Below are positions 1 through 5,881 of a stretch of 9,122 bases of DNA, one piece after another (positions within the stretch are counted from its first letter, which is position 1; every line of letters begins with the position of its first letter). The stretch spans positions 1-9,122 of the forward strand of contig CAAGFF010000105.1 of assembly GCA_900769055.1 (NCBI GenBank). Direction: 5' to 3'. The stretch is from an uncultured Prevotella sp. (GTDB lineage Bacteria; Bacteroidota; Bacteroidia; Bacteroidales; Bacteroidaceae). Made by a program: the position numbers and the translations under genes. The notes under the pieces were generated by a model. The model was not told where the DNA came from, ran no database searches, and saw only the letters and a list, made by a program, of their open reading frames with translations.

Positions 1-46
1 TATTGTCCTGCTGGTATATGTTTACGTTCTTGTACTCAATCAGCAT
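1..46 (-). CDS. ftsE: Partial ABC-type ATPase, probable cell-division protein FtsE (first 15 codons)
   Basis: The minus strand from position 46 reads ATG and then MLIEYKNVNIYQQDN before the window ends. This matches my memory of the start of Bacteroidota FtsE proteins, where a first beta strand (IEYKNV) leads to a Q-Q-D segment just before the Walker A region. FtsE is the cytoplasmic ATPase that works with the membrane protein FtsX to control peptidoglycan hydrolysis at the division site. No Walker motif is visible because the gene continues beyond the left edge. It lies 146 bases downstream of hisIE on the same strand, across the heptamer repeats. The stretch before the ATG is purine-rich (agagaaaaag). 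I saw no good promoter. Another ABC ATPase is possible, since only 15 residues can be read. Confidence 0.55.
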   Translation of the reverse strand, partial: MLIEYKNVNIYQQDN

Positions 47-83
47 CTTTTTCTCTTTTATATTGATAGTGTATTATATTCAA

Positions 84-118
84 GTTTAATGTTGAATGTT
101 TAAAGTTTAATGTTTAGT
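84..118 (+). repeat. Left heptamer array, consensus GTTTAAT
   Basis: Five consecutive 7-base units are visible on the plus strand: GTTTAAT, GTTGAAT, GTTTAAA, GTTTAAT and GTTTAGT. They are inverted relative to the larger array at 142-197 and are separated from it by about 23 non-repetitive bases. Together the two arrays form the arms of a long imperfect hairpin. Confidence 0.8.
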
Positions 119-162
119 GTAGTTGGCTGACGGATTATAGCTTTCAACATTCAACATTCAAC
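84..162. repeat. Imperfect inverted repeat, fold-back structure downstream of hisIE
   Basis: Bases 84-105 match the reverse complement of 141-162 at 20 of 22 positions, the mismatches being at 87 and 101. The loop is 35 bases. In the hisIE transcript this would form a stable hairpin starting some 30 bases after the stop codon. No run of U follows it, so it is not a classic intrinsic terminator. It could still mark or protect the 3' end of the his transcript, which is inference. Confidence 0.65.
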
Positions 163-197
163 CTTCAACCTTCAACCTTCAACTTTCACCTTTCACC
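142..197 (-). repeat. Right heptamer array (TTCAACN family) that includes the hisIE stop codon
   Basis: Eight uninterrupted 7-base units read on the plus strand as TTTCAAC, ATTCAAC twice, CTTCAAC three times, and TTTCACC twice. On the transcribed minus strand the repeat is GGTGAAA/GGTTGAA. The hisIE stop codon (TGA, complement of 193-195) and most of the preceding glycine codon lie inside the first unit, so the array starts within the gene rather than after it. Repeats of this kind are, from general knowledge, frequent between genes in Bacteroidales. Their function is not established. Confidence 0.85.
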
Positions 198-834
198 CCT
201 GTTTGCTCTTTTCCATTCTCCTTCTCTTATCCCATTCAGGATCGTGTCTTTTCTGCAGTTCGTTTGCTACATCCTCTATGCGCAGTCCCTTCTCTGTTAG
301 CATCACAATGAGGTGGTACAGCATGTCGGAAGCCTCGTAGACCATCTTGTCATTGCTGCCGTTAGTAGCTTCGATGACTGTCTCAAGAGCCTCTTCACCA
401 ACCTTTTGTGCTATTCTGTTTATTCCTTTCTTGAATAAGCTCGTAGTGTAGCTGCCCTCAGGCATCTCCTCATGTCGTTTCTCTATGAAGTCCTGTAGCT
501 CCGTAAGGAACAGCAGAGGGTTGGAGCTGTTGTCCTCGCCCCAGCAGGTGTCTGTCCCCGTGTGGCAGGTTGGTCCGTCTGGGATGGCTTTTACGAGCAG
601 GGTATCCTTGTCGCAGTCGTTCTTCACCTCTACGAGGTTCAGGTAATTTCCTGATGTCTCGCCTTTTGTCCAAAGGCAGTTGCGAGAGCGGCTCCAGAAA
701 GTCACCTTTCCTGTAGCAATTGTCTTGTCGTAAGCCTCACGGTTCATGAAGCCCAGCATAAGGACGTTCTTTGTCCTTGCGTCCTGAACTATGGCTGGTA
801 CGAGGCCCCCCAGTTTGTCGAAGTCAATCTCCAT
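193..834 (-). CDS. hisIE: Bifunctional phosphoribosyl-AMP cyclohydrolase / phosphoribosyl-ATP pyrophosphatase
   Basis: This fused enzyme carries out steps 2 and 3 of histidine synthesis in the cytoplasm: pyrophosphate is removed from phosphoribosyl-ATP by the C-terminal HisE part, then the adenine ring is opened by the N-terminal HisI part. The HisI domain (about 1-108) has the signature FWSRSRNCLWTKGETSGN at 46-63, the acidic metal cluster D73/D75/D77, and the three expected zinc-ligand cysteines C74, C90 and C97, with H91 beside C90. The HisE domain (about 109-205) shows the helical metal site in KVGEEALE (E147, E148, E151) and E167/D170 in EASDMLYH. At 213 residues the length is normal for a fusion. 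It is the last his gene here, 77 bases after hisF, a wider gap than elsewhere in the cluster. The stop codon lies inside a heptamer repeat. I see no damage. Confidence 0.97.
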   Translation of the reverse strand: MEIDFDKLGGLVPAIVQDARTKNVLMLGFMNREAYDKTIATGKVTFWSRSRNCLWTKGETSGNYLNLVEVKNDCDKDTLLVKAIPDGPTCHTGTDTCWGEDNSSNPLLFLTELQDFIEKRHEEMPEGSYTTSLFKKGINRIAQKVGEEALETVIEATNGSNDKMVYEASDMLYHLIVMLTEKGLRIEDVANELQKRHDPEWDKRRRMEKSKQG

Positions 835-859
835 TTATCGTTATTTTATTATTTTTTAT

Positions 860-890
860 GAAGTTAGTGGAGTTATGATGAGGAGTTATA
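860..890 (+). repeat. Possible degenerate 9-base repeat between hisF and hisIE
   Basis: The 77-base gap holds GAAGTTAGT followed by GGAGTTATG and, after four extra bases, another GGAGTTAT. These resemble the GAAGTTAAR units at 9028-9063. Only two units are in register, so this may be chance in AT-rich spacer. No promoter of the TAnnTTTG type and no terminator is visible in the gap, so hisIE is probably read from the upstream his transcript. Confidence 0.3.
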
Positions 891-911
891 TCCCCTATTT
901 TTTTCCTTTTA

Positions 912-1673
912 CTAAATTCTGACATTTACCCCATTGTCCCTCAGATAATTCTTCAGTTCCGGTATTCCAATCTCGCCGAAGTGGAAGACGCTTGCTGCAA
1001 GAGCGGCATCTGCCTTTCCGTTGAGGAACACATCAAGGAAATGTTCCTTTGTGCCAGCTCCGCCACTTGCTATGACGGGAATGCTGAGCTTGTCGGTCAG
1101 CCGTGCCAGAGCATCGTTGGCAAAACCTTGTTTCACACCGTCGTGGTCCATGCTGGTGAACAGTATCTCTCCTGCGCCACGCTCCTGTACCTCGTGTGCC
1201 CAGTCGAATAGTCCCAGTTCTACGCGTTCCCTGCCACCCTTGACGTAGCAATGCCAACCGTCACTGTCCAACCTTGCATCAATGGCGCATACACAAACCT
1301 GTGAGCCGAAAGTGCCAGCTATGTCGTCAATGAGCTGTGGCGTTCTGATCGCTGCTGAGTTGATGCTTACCTTGTCAGCACCGGCGTTGAGCAGCCTGTC
1401 TACGTCATCCAGCTGGTTGATGCCACCACCAACGGTGAAGGGTATGTTTATCTCCTTGGCTACGCGCGTCACCATGTCGGTGAAGGTCTTGCGTTCCTCA
1501 AAGCTTGCTGTGATGTCGAGGAATACCAGCTCGTCGGCTCCTGCCTCGCTGTATACCTTCCCCAGCTCCACAGGGTCGCCTGCACTTCGTAGGTTTACGA
1601 AGTTGGTGCCTTTCACGGTCTCGCCGTTCCTGACATCAAGGCATGGTATGATGCGTTTTGCTAAAGTTCCCAT
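912..1673 (-). CDS. hisF: Imidazole glycerol phosphate synthase, cyclase subunit
   Basis: HisF is the (beta/alpha)8-barrel cyclase half of imidazole glycerol phosphate synthase. It takes ammonia from HisH through the barrel and converts PRFAR into imidazole glycerol phosphate and AICAR. The two catalytic aspartates are present: D13 in RIIPCLDV and D132 in AIDAR, equivalent to D11 and D130 of the Thermotoga enzyme. Phosphate-binding loops are visible at VGGGI (81-85) and ASGGAG (202-207). The length of 253 residues is typical. The chosen ATG gives [14 protein letters not shown], two residues longer than the common MLAKRI start, and overlaps the end of hisA by 13 bases. No closer in-frame ATG exists, and the overlap suggests translational coupling. 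Its partner gene hisH lies two genes upstream. Confidence 0.98.
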   Translation of the reverse strand: MGTLAKRIIPCLDVRNGETVKGTNFVNLRSAGDPVELGKVYSEAGADELVFLDITASFEERKTFTDMVTRVAKEINIPFTVGGGINQLDDVDRLLNAGADKVSINSAAIRTPQLIDDIAGTFGSQVCVCAIDARLDSDGWHCYVKGGRERVELGLFDWAHEVQERGAGEILFTSMDHDGVKQGFANDALARLTDKLSIPVIASGGAGTKEHFLDVFLNGKADAALAASVFHFGEIGIPELKNYLRDNGVNVRI

Positions 1674-2386
1674 AGTGCGTCGATGTTTATCTTGCCCTCG
1701 TAGTATGCCTTGCCGAATACCACGGCGGGAATGCCGCTGTCGGCCAGGGCCTTTATATCCTCATTACTGCCAACGCCGCCGCTTGCTATGAGGTGCAGGG
1801 TGGGGTAGGCATCCATTATCTGCCTGTAGAGTCCTATGGCAGGTCCTTGCAGGGTTCCGTCCTTCGATATGTCTGTGCAGAGCACGTTTCTCACTCCCTT
1901 GTCGACATATTGTTTCAGGAATGGCAGCAGCTCTTCGGCGGAGTCCTCCTTCCATCCGTTGATGGAAATCTTCCCGTTGCGCACGTCGGCACCCAGTATG
2001 AGCCTGTCCGCTCCGTATGTGTCGAGCCATCCCATAAACAGTTCCGGGCATGTCACTGCCACGCTACCTATGGTCACCATCGCTGCTCCTGCATCAAATG
2101 CCCTTGCAATGTCCTCTGTGGTCTTTATGCCTCCGCCAAAGTCTACTTTCAGGTTTGTCGTGGAGGTTATTGAGCGCAGGGCGGCATCGTTGACGATGTG
2201 TCTTGACTTTGCTCCGTCAAGGTCTACGACATGCAATCTCTTGAAGCCCATCTCCTCGAAGCGGCGAGCTACGTCTGCGGGGTTGTCGTTGTATATTGTC
2301 TTCTGCCCGTAGTCACCCTTGGTAAGCCTTACGCATTTACCGTCGATGATGTCTATGGCTGGAATAAGTTCTATCCTGTTACTCAT
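1661..2386 (-). CDS. hisA: ProFAR isomerase (phosphoribosylformimino-AICAR-P isomerase)
   Basis: HisA is the cytoplasmic barrel enzyme that performs the Amadori rearrangement of ProFAR to PRFAR, the substrate of HisFH. The catalytic pair is present as D12 in LIPAIDI and D134 in [10 protein letters not shown]. The phosphate-binding segments VDFGGGI (81-87), [11 protein letters not shown] (172-182) and ASGGVG (201-206) are intact. With 241 residues it has the usual length. The start codon overlaps the hisH stop by one base (TAATG on the minus strand), and the end overlaps hisF by 13 bases, so translation of the three genes is probably linked. There is no HisF-type feature that would suggest misassignment, and D12/D134 fit HisA spacing. 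Confidence 0.97.
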   Translation of the reverse strand: MSNRIELIPAIDIIDGKCVRLTKGDYGQKTIYNDNPADVARRFEEMGFKRLHVVDLDGAKSRHIVNDAALRSITSTTNLKVDFGGGIKTTEDIARAFDAGAAMVTIGSVAVTCPELFMGWLDTYGADRLILGADVRNGKISINGWKEDSAEELLPFLKQYVDKGVRNVLCTDISKDGTLQGPAIGLYRQIMDAYPTLHLIASGGVGSNEDIKALADSGIPAVVFGKAYYEGKINIDALWEL

Positions 2387-2988
2387 TATGGTTCAATCTC
2401 AAGAAAGTTTCTTAATATCTGCTCACCCACCTTACCGCTCTTCTCCGGGTGGAACTGCGTAGCGTAGAAGTTATCCTTCCTCAATGCGGCAGAGAACGGA
2501 TGAATATAGTCGGCGGTAGCTATAGTCCATTGGCATTCAGGAACATAGTAGCTATGTATGAAGTAAACGTATGGCTCGTTGCCAAGTCCAGCGAATAGCC
2601 TGTCGGGAGTGCTGCCTATTGAAATCCTGTTCCATCCCATGGCCGGTACTTTCTCCTCATGGTGTGAAGGCTGAAACCTCTTCACCGTCATCGGGAACAG
2701 ACCAATGCAGTCTGTATCGCCCTCCTCGCTATGGCTGCACAGCAGCTGCTGTCCAATGCAAATTCCGAGAACGGGTTGCCTGAGGTTGCGGATGATGTCG
2801 TCAAGGTGATGTTCCCTGATGTACGCCATGGTATTTCTGGCCTCGCCCTGGCCTGGGAACAACACTCTGTCAGACGAAGCCAATGTTTCAGCATCGTCCG
2901 TTATCAGCGGTTCCACTCCGAGCCTTCTCAGGGCGTTTACTACTGAGTAGATGTTGCCGGCGTTGTATTTGACTATTGATACTTTCAC
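2386..2988 (-). CDS. hisH: Imidazole glycerol phosphate synthase, glutamine amidotransferase subunit
   Basis: HisH is the class I glutaminase that releases ammonia for HisF. The nucleophile C77 lies in GICIGQQLL, and the partner residues H180 and E182 lie in QFHPEKS. The 200-residue length is normal. The start is GTG (complement of 2986-2988); it gives MKVSIVKYNAGNI, which matches the family start, and no in-frame ATG lies nearby upstream. The oxyanion-strand segment reads PGQGEA (45-50), whereas well-studied enzymes have PGVG, so Gln replaces the usual Val. The gene follows purU by 44 bases and overlaps hisA by one base. It probably shares a transcript with purU, because the 44-base gap contains no TAnnTTTG box. 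Confidence 0.96.
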   Translation of the reverse strand: MKVSIVKYNAGNIYSVVNALRRLGVEPLITDDAETLASSDRVLFPGQGEARNTMAYIREHHLDDIIRNLRQPVLGICIGQQLLCSHSEEGDTDCIGLFPMTVKRFQPSHHEEKVPAMGWNRISIGSTPDRLFAGLGNEPYVYFIHSYYVPECQWTIATADYIHPFSAALRKDNFYATQFHPEKSGKVGEQILRNFLEIEP

Positions 2989-3032
2989 GTTCTTCTTCAG
3001 TCTTTTCTGCTGTTGTCAGCCACCGCATGGCG

Positions 3033-3896
3033 TCAGCTGAATATGATGGTCTTGTTGTTGTATGTGAGGATTTTCCTCTCAATGTGCTTTGTTACAGCCC
3101 TCGAAAGTACAATCTTCTCCAAGTCCTTACCCTTTAGCACGAGGCTTTCGGGGGTGTCCTTGTGTGTTATGCGTGTAACGTCCTGCTCTATGATTGGACC
3201 GGCATCGAGGTCGGCTGTGACATAGTGGCTTGTAGCACCAATAATCTTCACTCCGCGCTCCCATGCTTGATGATATGGCTTTGCGCCTATGAACGCAGGG
3301 AGGAACGAGTGGTGTATGTTGATGATATGGTGCGGATAGGCGTTAATCATGTTGTCGGTGATAATCTGCATGTACCTTGCCAGCACTATGAAAGTCACCC
3401 TTTCCTTCTTCAGCAGTTCCATCTCGGCCTTCTCCACTTCGTCCTTGTTGGAGTGATCTTTCTTGATAGACCATACGTAGTAGGGGATGCCAAACTGCTC
3501 GGCTACGTATCTGAGGTCCTCATGGTTGCTTACTATGCAGGGTATGTCCACGTTCCACTCGCCGGCCTTGTAACGTGCCAGCAAGTCATACAGGCAATGG
3601 CTCATCTTACTTACGAAGATGGCCATGCGCGGACGCTCGTCGTTAAAGTAAAGGTTGAAGGTCATGCTATATCTTTGTGAATATAGCGTGTCTATGTATT
3701 CTCTTATCTTGTCCCGTGGTATGATAAACTCCTCCAACTCCCATTCCAGTCGCATGAAGAACATGCCGTCTTCACGGTCTACATATTGGTCGAGGTATAC
3801 GATGTTACCCTTATTGTCTGTTATGAACTTGGTCACTTCCGAGATTATTCCATGCTCGTCCGGGCAGTGAAGAAGCAGTATTGCAGTTGGTTTCAT
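3033..3896 (-). CDS. purU: Formyltetrahydrofolate deformylase
   Basis: PurU hydrolyses 10-formyl-THF to formate and THF, balancing the one-carbon pools. The order of domains is right: an N-terminal ACT regulatory domain (about 4-80, with HCPDEHGIISEVT at 10-22), then a formyltransferase-fold domain (about 88-275). The catalytic triad of that fold is visible as N193 and H195 in IINIHHSFLPAF and D231 in ATSHYVTADLDAGP, the residue after L230. The 287-residue length is typical, and the ACT domain and HHSFLP separate it from PurN. ATG at 3894-3896 begins directly with the ACT strand KPTAILLLHCPD. It is the first gene of the purU-hisHAF-hisIE unit, with a promoter candidate and an 8-base inverted repeat just upstream. 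AICAR made by HisFH requires 10-formyl-THF for its next step, which may explain the pairing. Confidence 0.95.
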   Translation of the reverse strand: MKPTAILLLHCPDEHGIISEVTKFITDNKGNIVYLDQYVDREDGMFFMRLEWELEEFIIPRDKIREYIDTLYSQRYSMTFNLYFNDERPRMAIFVSKMSHCLYDLLARYKAGEWNVDIPCIVSNHEDLRYVAEQFGIPYYVWSIKKDHSNKDEVEKAEMELLKKERVTFIVLARYMQIITDNMINAYPHHIINIHHSFLPAFIGAKPYHQAWERGVKIIGATSHYVTADLDAGPIIEQDVTRITHKDTPESLVLKGKDLEKIVLSRAVTKHIERKILTYNNKTIIFS

Positions 3897-3900
3897 GTGC

Positions 3901-3923
3901 GCAACGTTGTTAATAAACGTTGC
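3901..3923. promoter_or_regulatory. Perfect 8-base inverted repeat in the purU leader
   Basis: GCAACGTT (3901-3908) is followed by seven bases and then AACGTTGC (3916-3923), a perfect dyad. It begins 5 bases before the purU ATG and touches the last base of the predicted -7 box. Its placement over the likely transcription start suits a repressor operator. An RNA hairpin in the short leader is the alternative. No binding protein can be named. Confidence 0.5.
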
Positions 3924-3954
3924 AAAGATACAAAGATTAATTGAAAACAGGAAA
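3923..3954 (-). promoter_or_regulatory. Predicted promoter of the purU-his unit
   Basis: On the minus strand TATCTTTG (3930 to 3923) matches the Bacteroidota -7 element TAnnTTTG exactly. TTTC (3954 to 3951), 20 bases upstream, is one base away from the -33 element TTTG. Transcription would start near 3915-3919, leaving a leader of about 20 bases before the ATG at 3896. Confidence 0.6.
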
Positions 3955-4011
3955 TTGTATTATGAAAAAATACGGGATGTAGCAGTATTATTTATATATT
4001 TTAAAGTTAAC

Positions 4012-4138
4012 GAGTAGACGAGTAGACAAGTAGACGAGTAGACAAGTAGATGAGCAGACAAGTAGATGAGCAGACAAGTAGACGAGTTGATAGTTTGAAA
4101 AGTAGATGAGTTAACAAGCTGTTGGTTGATGAGTAGAC
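4012..4138 (+). repeat. Octamer tandem array, consensus RAGTAGAY
   Basis: About sixteen 8-base units run in register. Ten (4012-4091) are good copies alternating GAGTAGAC, AAGTAGAC/T, GAGCAGAC and ending in GAGTTGAT. The next units are more degenerate (for example AGTTTGAA, GAGTTAAC, AAGCTGTT), one has lost a base (4124-4130), and the last is again perfect GAGTAGAC (4131-4138). The array fills about half of the 249-base gap between purU and the FHA gene. The rest (3931-4005) is AT-rich. Confidence 0.85.
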
Positions 4139-4157
4139 AACATGTCTACTCGTCAAC
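4125..4157 (-). terminator. Hairpin that contains the stop codon of the FHA gene
   Basis: Bases 4125-4139 and 4143-4157 form a 15-pair stem around a 3-base loop. The single mismatch is at 4130/4152 (C opposite A in the minus-strand RNA, T opposite G on the other strand). The right arm is the last three sense codons plus the stop of the zinc-ribbon/FHA gene. No U-run follows, so it is not a standard intrinsic terminator, but it is well placed to end or stabilise that transcript. Confidence 0.5.
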
Positions 4158-4679
4158 TTCATCTATGGTCCTCAGTATCACTGATGTTGCTCCAATGGTG
4201 AAGAGGGTACCGTTGCCAATAACTCTCCGTTCCTTGTCACCAAGTATTTCGTTGTCTACGAACGTCCCGGTATAGCTTGGGCCGTCGCGAAGGATGTATT
4301 TCAGGTTACCTTTCTTGTCCCTGCTGATGTTGATGACGCAATGGGTCATGTCAATGCTCGGGTCGTTGGTCTCTATAGGGCAATTGATGCCGGAGCCTTT
4401 CATGTAACGCCCTATGACATTGTCGCCCATCTGAAGTGGTATGACCTGTTTGTAGTGGAAGACATTCTCTATTACCCCTATCGAGCCGCAACCCTTCTCA
4501 TTGGCCATCTCGTCCGGGTTTTCCTCCTTCTGCCTGTTCCTTAGTTTGGTCACGCCTATCTTGATGCCGAATTCCTTCCCACACTCTGGGCATTTAAACA
4601 CAAGCGACTGACCAGACTCATACTTGGTCTCGTCGAACGTTATGAAGTTGTCGCACTTAGGACATCTTACTCTTTTCAT
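4146..4679 (-). CDS. Zinc-ribbon and FHA domain protein
   Basis: This 177-residue cytoplasmic protein has an N-terminal zinc ribbon, CPKC at 6-9 and CPEC at 30-33, of the type found at the head of many bacterial signalling proteins. After a linker rich in charged residues (45-63) comes a FHA domain (about 70-172). It shows the expected landmarks: IGR at 89-91, the S108-x4-H113 segment in DPSIDMTHC, and GTFVDNEI at 138-145, followed by IGNGTLFTIG. FHA domains bind phosphothreonine peptides, so this is probably an adaptor reading a kinase signal. The kinase and target cannot be seen here. It starts 25 bases after the HU/SPOR gene and is probably co-transcribed with it. No membrane segment is present. 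The stop codon lies in a hairpin linked to an octamer array. Confidence 0.85.
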   Translation of the reverse strand: MKRVRCPKCDNFITFDETKYESGQSLVFKCPECGKEFGIKIGVTKLRNRQKEENPDEMANEKGCGSIGVIENVFHYKQVIPLQMGDNVIGRYMKGSGINCPIETNDPSIDMTHCVINISRDKKGNLKYILRDGPSYTGTFVDNEILGDKERRVIGNGTLFTIGATSVILRTIDEVDE

Positions 4680-4704
4680 TATTAAAAGGAATAATGTTAT
4701 CTGA

Positions 4705-5712
4705 TTATAGAGGGGACAGTTTCATTACCCATCCGTCGGTAAACTCGCTCTTGCCATTCAATTCTCTAAGGGCTTGCTGAGCCTGTTCCTGGCTTTCGTA
4801 GCTTCCGTATACCACTTTTGAGCCATTAGACCTTGTCACAGCCCTTGCCTCGTCATAGCCTTTGTCGCGAAGGGTCTGGGCGTATGCCTCTGCGTTCTTC
4901 TTGCCTACTCTTGATGCAAGTACAATGACATAGCACGTTTCCTCAGCCTTGGTAACTTCAACATCGGCCTTGCCAGAATCCTCAGCAGCCTCCTTAGCGG
5001 CATTCACTTCCTTAATGGCCTCGCGTACGTCCAAGTTCTTGACTACCTCCGTTCCTGTGGTCACATCCTTCGGCATAATCTTGTCGAGCATGCCTGTGTC
5101 AATAGTTGAGCCTGCAGTTATCGTTGTGGTGTCGTCAAGTGGCTTGGGCAGCAGCAGGAAGGCAATTATGGCTATGCATGCAGCAGCAAGGTTGCGCAGA
5201 AGGCTCAGCCTTATGCTAATGGTCTTGTCCTCCGTCTCGTCTGTGATGCTGGCAAGCGGTGTCTGTGCAGGCTCCTCCTGTTCCGTAGTGGCCGAGATTG
5301 GCTTGAAAGCGAAGCTGCCGAGACCATACAGACTGGGAGTGAGTATTCCTGCCTCGCATGGCTCAAACTCGTAGTTGCCGTCATCGTTGATGGAGATAAC
5401 TCCTATGTTGTGAAGTTCATACGAGCCATCATGGCTTATTCTCTGCCTTATCTCCCTGACCTCGTCACCAATGCGCTTAACGGCCTCAGGGTAACTGATG
5501 TCGTATGCCTCGACATACGACTGTGCGAGCAGGGAGTCGTTCATCGTAAGCTTTGGATTAAACCCAAGCGTACGCAATGGCGGGATGAACGTATAGTCCC
5601 TCTCGTCAAAGCGTGCGTCAACATGATGTGCCATAAAGCCGCCAAAATCAGGGACTATGACGCAATCATTGTCAAGAAGCAGTATTTCTATGTGTCTCTC
5701 GAGTTCAATCAT
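4705..5712 (-). CDS. Membrane protein with HU-CCDC81-type N-terminus and C-terminal SPOR domain
   Basis: The first 138 residues resemble the paired bacterial HU-CCDC81 domains: MIELERHIEILLLDNDCVIVP at the start with PDFGGF at 21-26, then a second unit that ends in GLGSFAFKPI (130-139). A linker follows, then one hydrophobic span at about 174-189 with arginines 168 and 173 before it, which predicts the N-terminus inside and the C-terminus outside. An Ala/Glu/Lys-rich stretch (225-255) leads to a SPOR domain (about 258-335). SPOR domains bind glycan strands lacking stem peptides at division sites. The protein could therefore tie a cytoplasmic HU-like module to septal peptidoglycan. Whether these HU domains bind DNA or protein cannot be told from sequence. 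The start at 5712 is set by the conserved N-terminus and lies four bases from the -7 box. The FHA gene follows 25 bases later. Confidence 0.85.
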   Translation of the reverse strand: MIELERHIEILLLDNDCVIVPDFGGFMAHHVDARFDERDYTFIPPLRTLGFNPKLTMNDSLLAQSYVEAYDISYPEAVKRIGDEVREIRQRISHDGSYELHNIGVISINDDGNYEFEPCEAGILTPSLYGLGSFAFKPISATTEQEEPAQTPLASITDETEDKTISIRLSLLRNLAAACIAIIAFLLLPKPLDDTTTITAGSTIDTGMLDKIMPKDVTTGTEVVKNLDVREAIKEVNAAKEAAEDSGKADVEVTKAEETCYVIVLASRVGKKNAEAYAQTLRDKGYDEARAVTRSNGSKVVYGSYESQEQAQQALRELNGKSEFTDGWVMKLSPL

Positions 5713-5716
5713 GTTG

Positions 5717-5748
5717 CAAAGGTAGCCTTTTTTTGTAAGATAAACAAA
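5717..5748 (-). promoter_or_regulatory. Strong predicted promoter of the HU/SPOR-FHA unit
   Basis: On the minus strand TTTG (5748 to 5745), 20 bases, then TACCTTTG (5724 to 5717) matches the Bacteroidota consensus fully. Only CAAC separates the -7 box from the ATG at 5712, so the transcript would be leaderless or nearly so. The rest of this gap (5749-5881) shows only a 5-base hairpin (ATGTC-TGT-GACAT, near 5832) and no clear terminator for the GH28 gene. Confidence 0.75.
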
Positions 5749-5881
5749 TTATTTGCCAAATATATTTTCACATAAATGTATCATATTTGTTCCCTCGTGC
5801 GTGCGCAAACATAATATAAAAAACACCTTTAATGTCTGTGACATAGTGCAACATCATTGAGGACGAATGTGCCGCTACACG

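Noticed and set aside
81..88. Promoter for the partial ftsE gene (TAAACTTG on the minus strand)
   Set aside because: It differs from TAnnTTTG by one base but is itself part of the heptamer array, and no TTTG-like box lies at the right distance upstream.
4012..4138. CRISPR array
   Set aside because: Units are 8 bases and directly adjacent with no spacers, and no cas gene is present. The 7- and 9-base arrays are rejected for the same reason.
4125..4157. Insertion-sequence end or attachment site
   Set aside because: The inverted repeat is fully explained by the octamer array meeting the gene end. There is no transposase, integrase or target duplication nearby.
5790..5881. Intrinsic terminator after the GH28 gene
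   Set aside because: Only a 5-base stem (ATGTC/GACAT) is visible, without a GC-rich stem or U-run.
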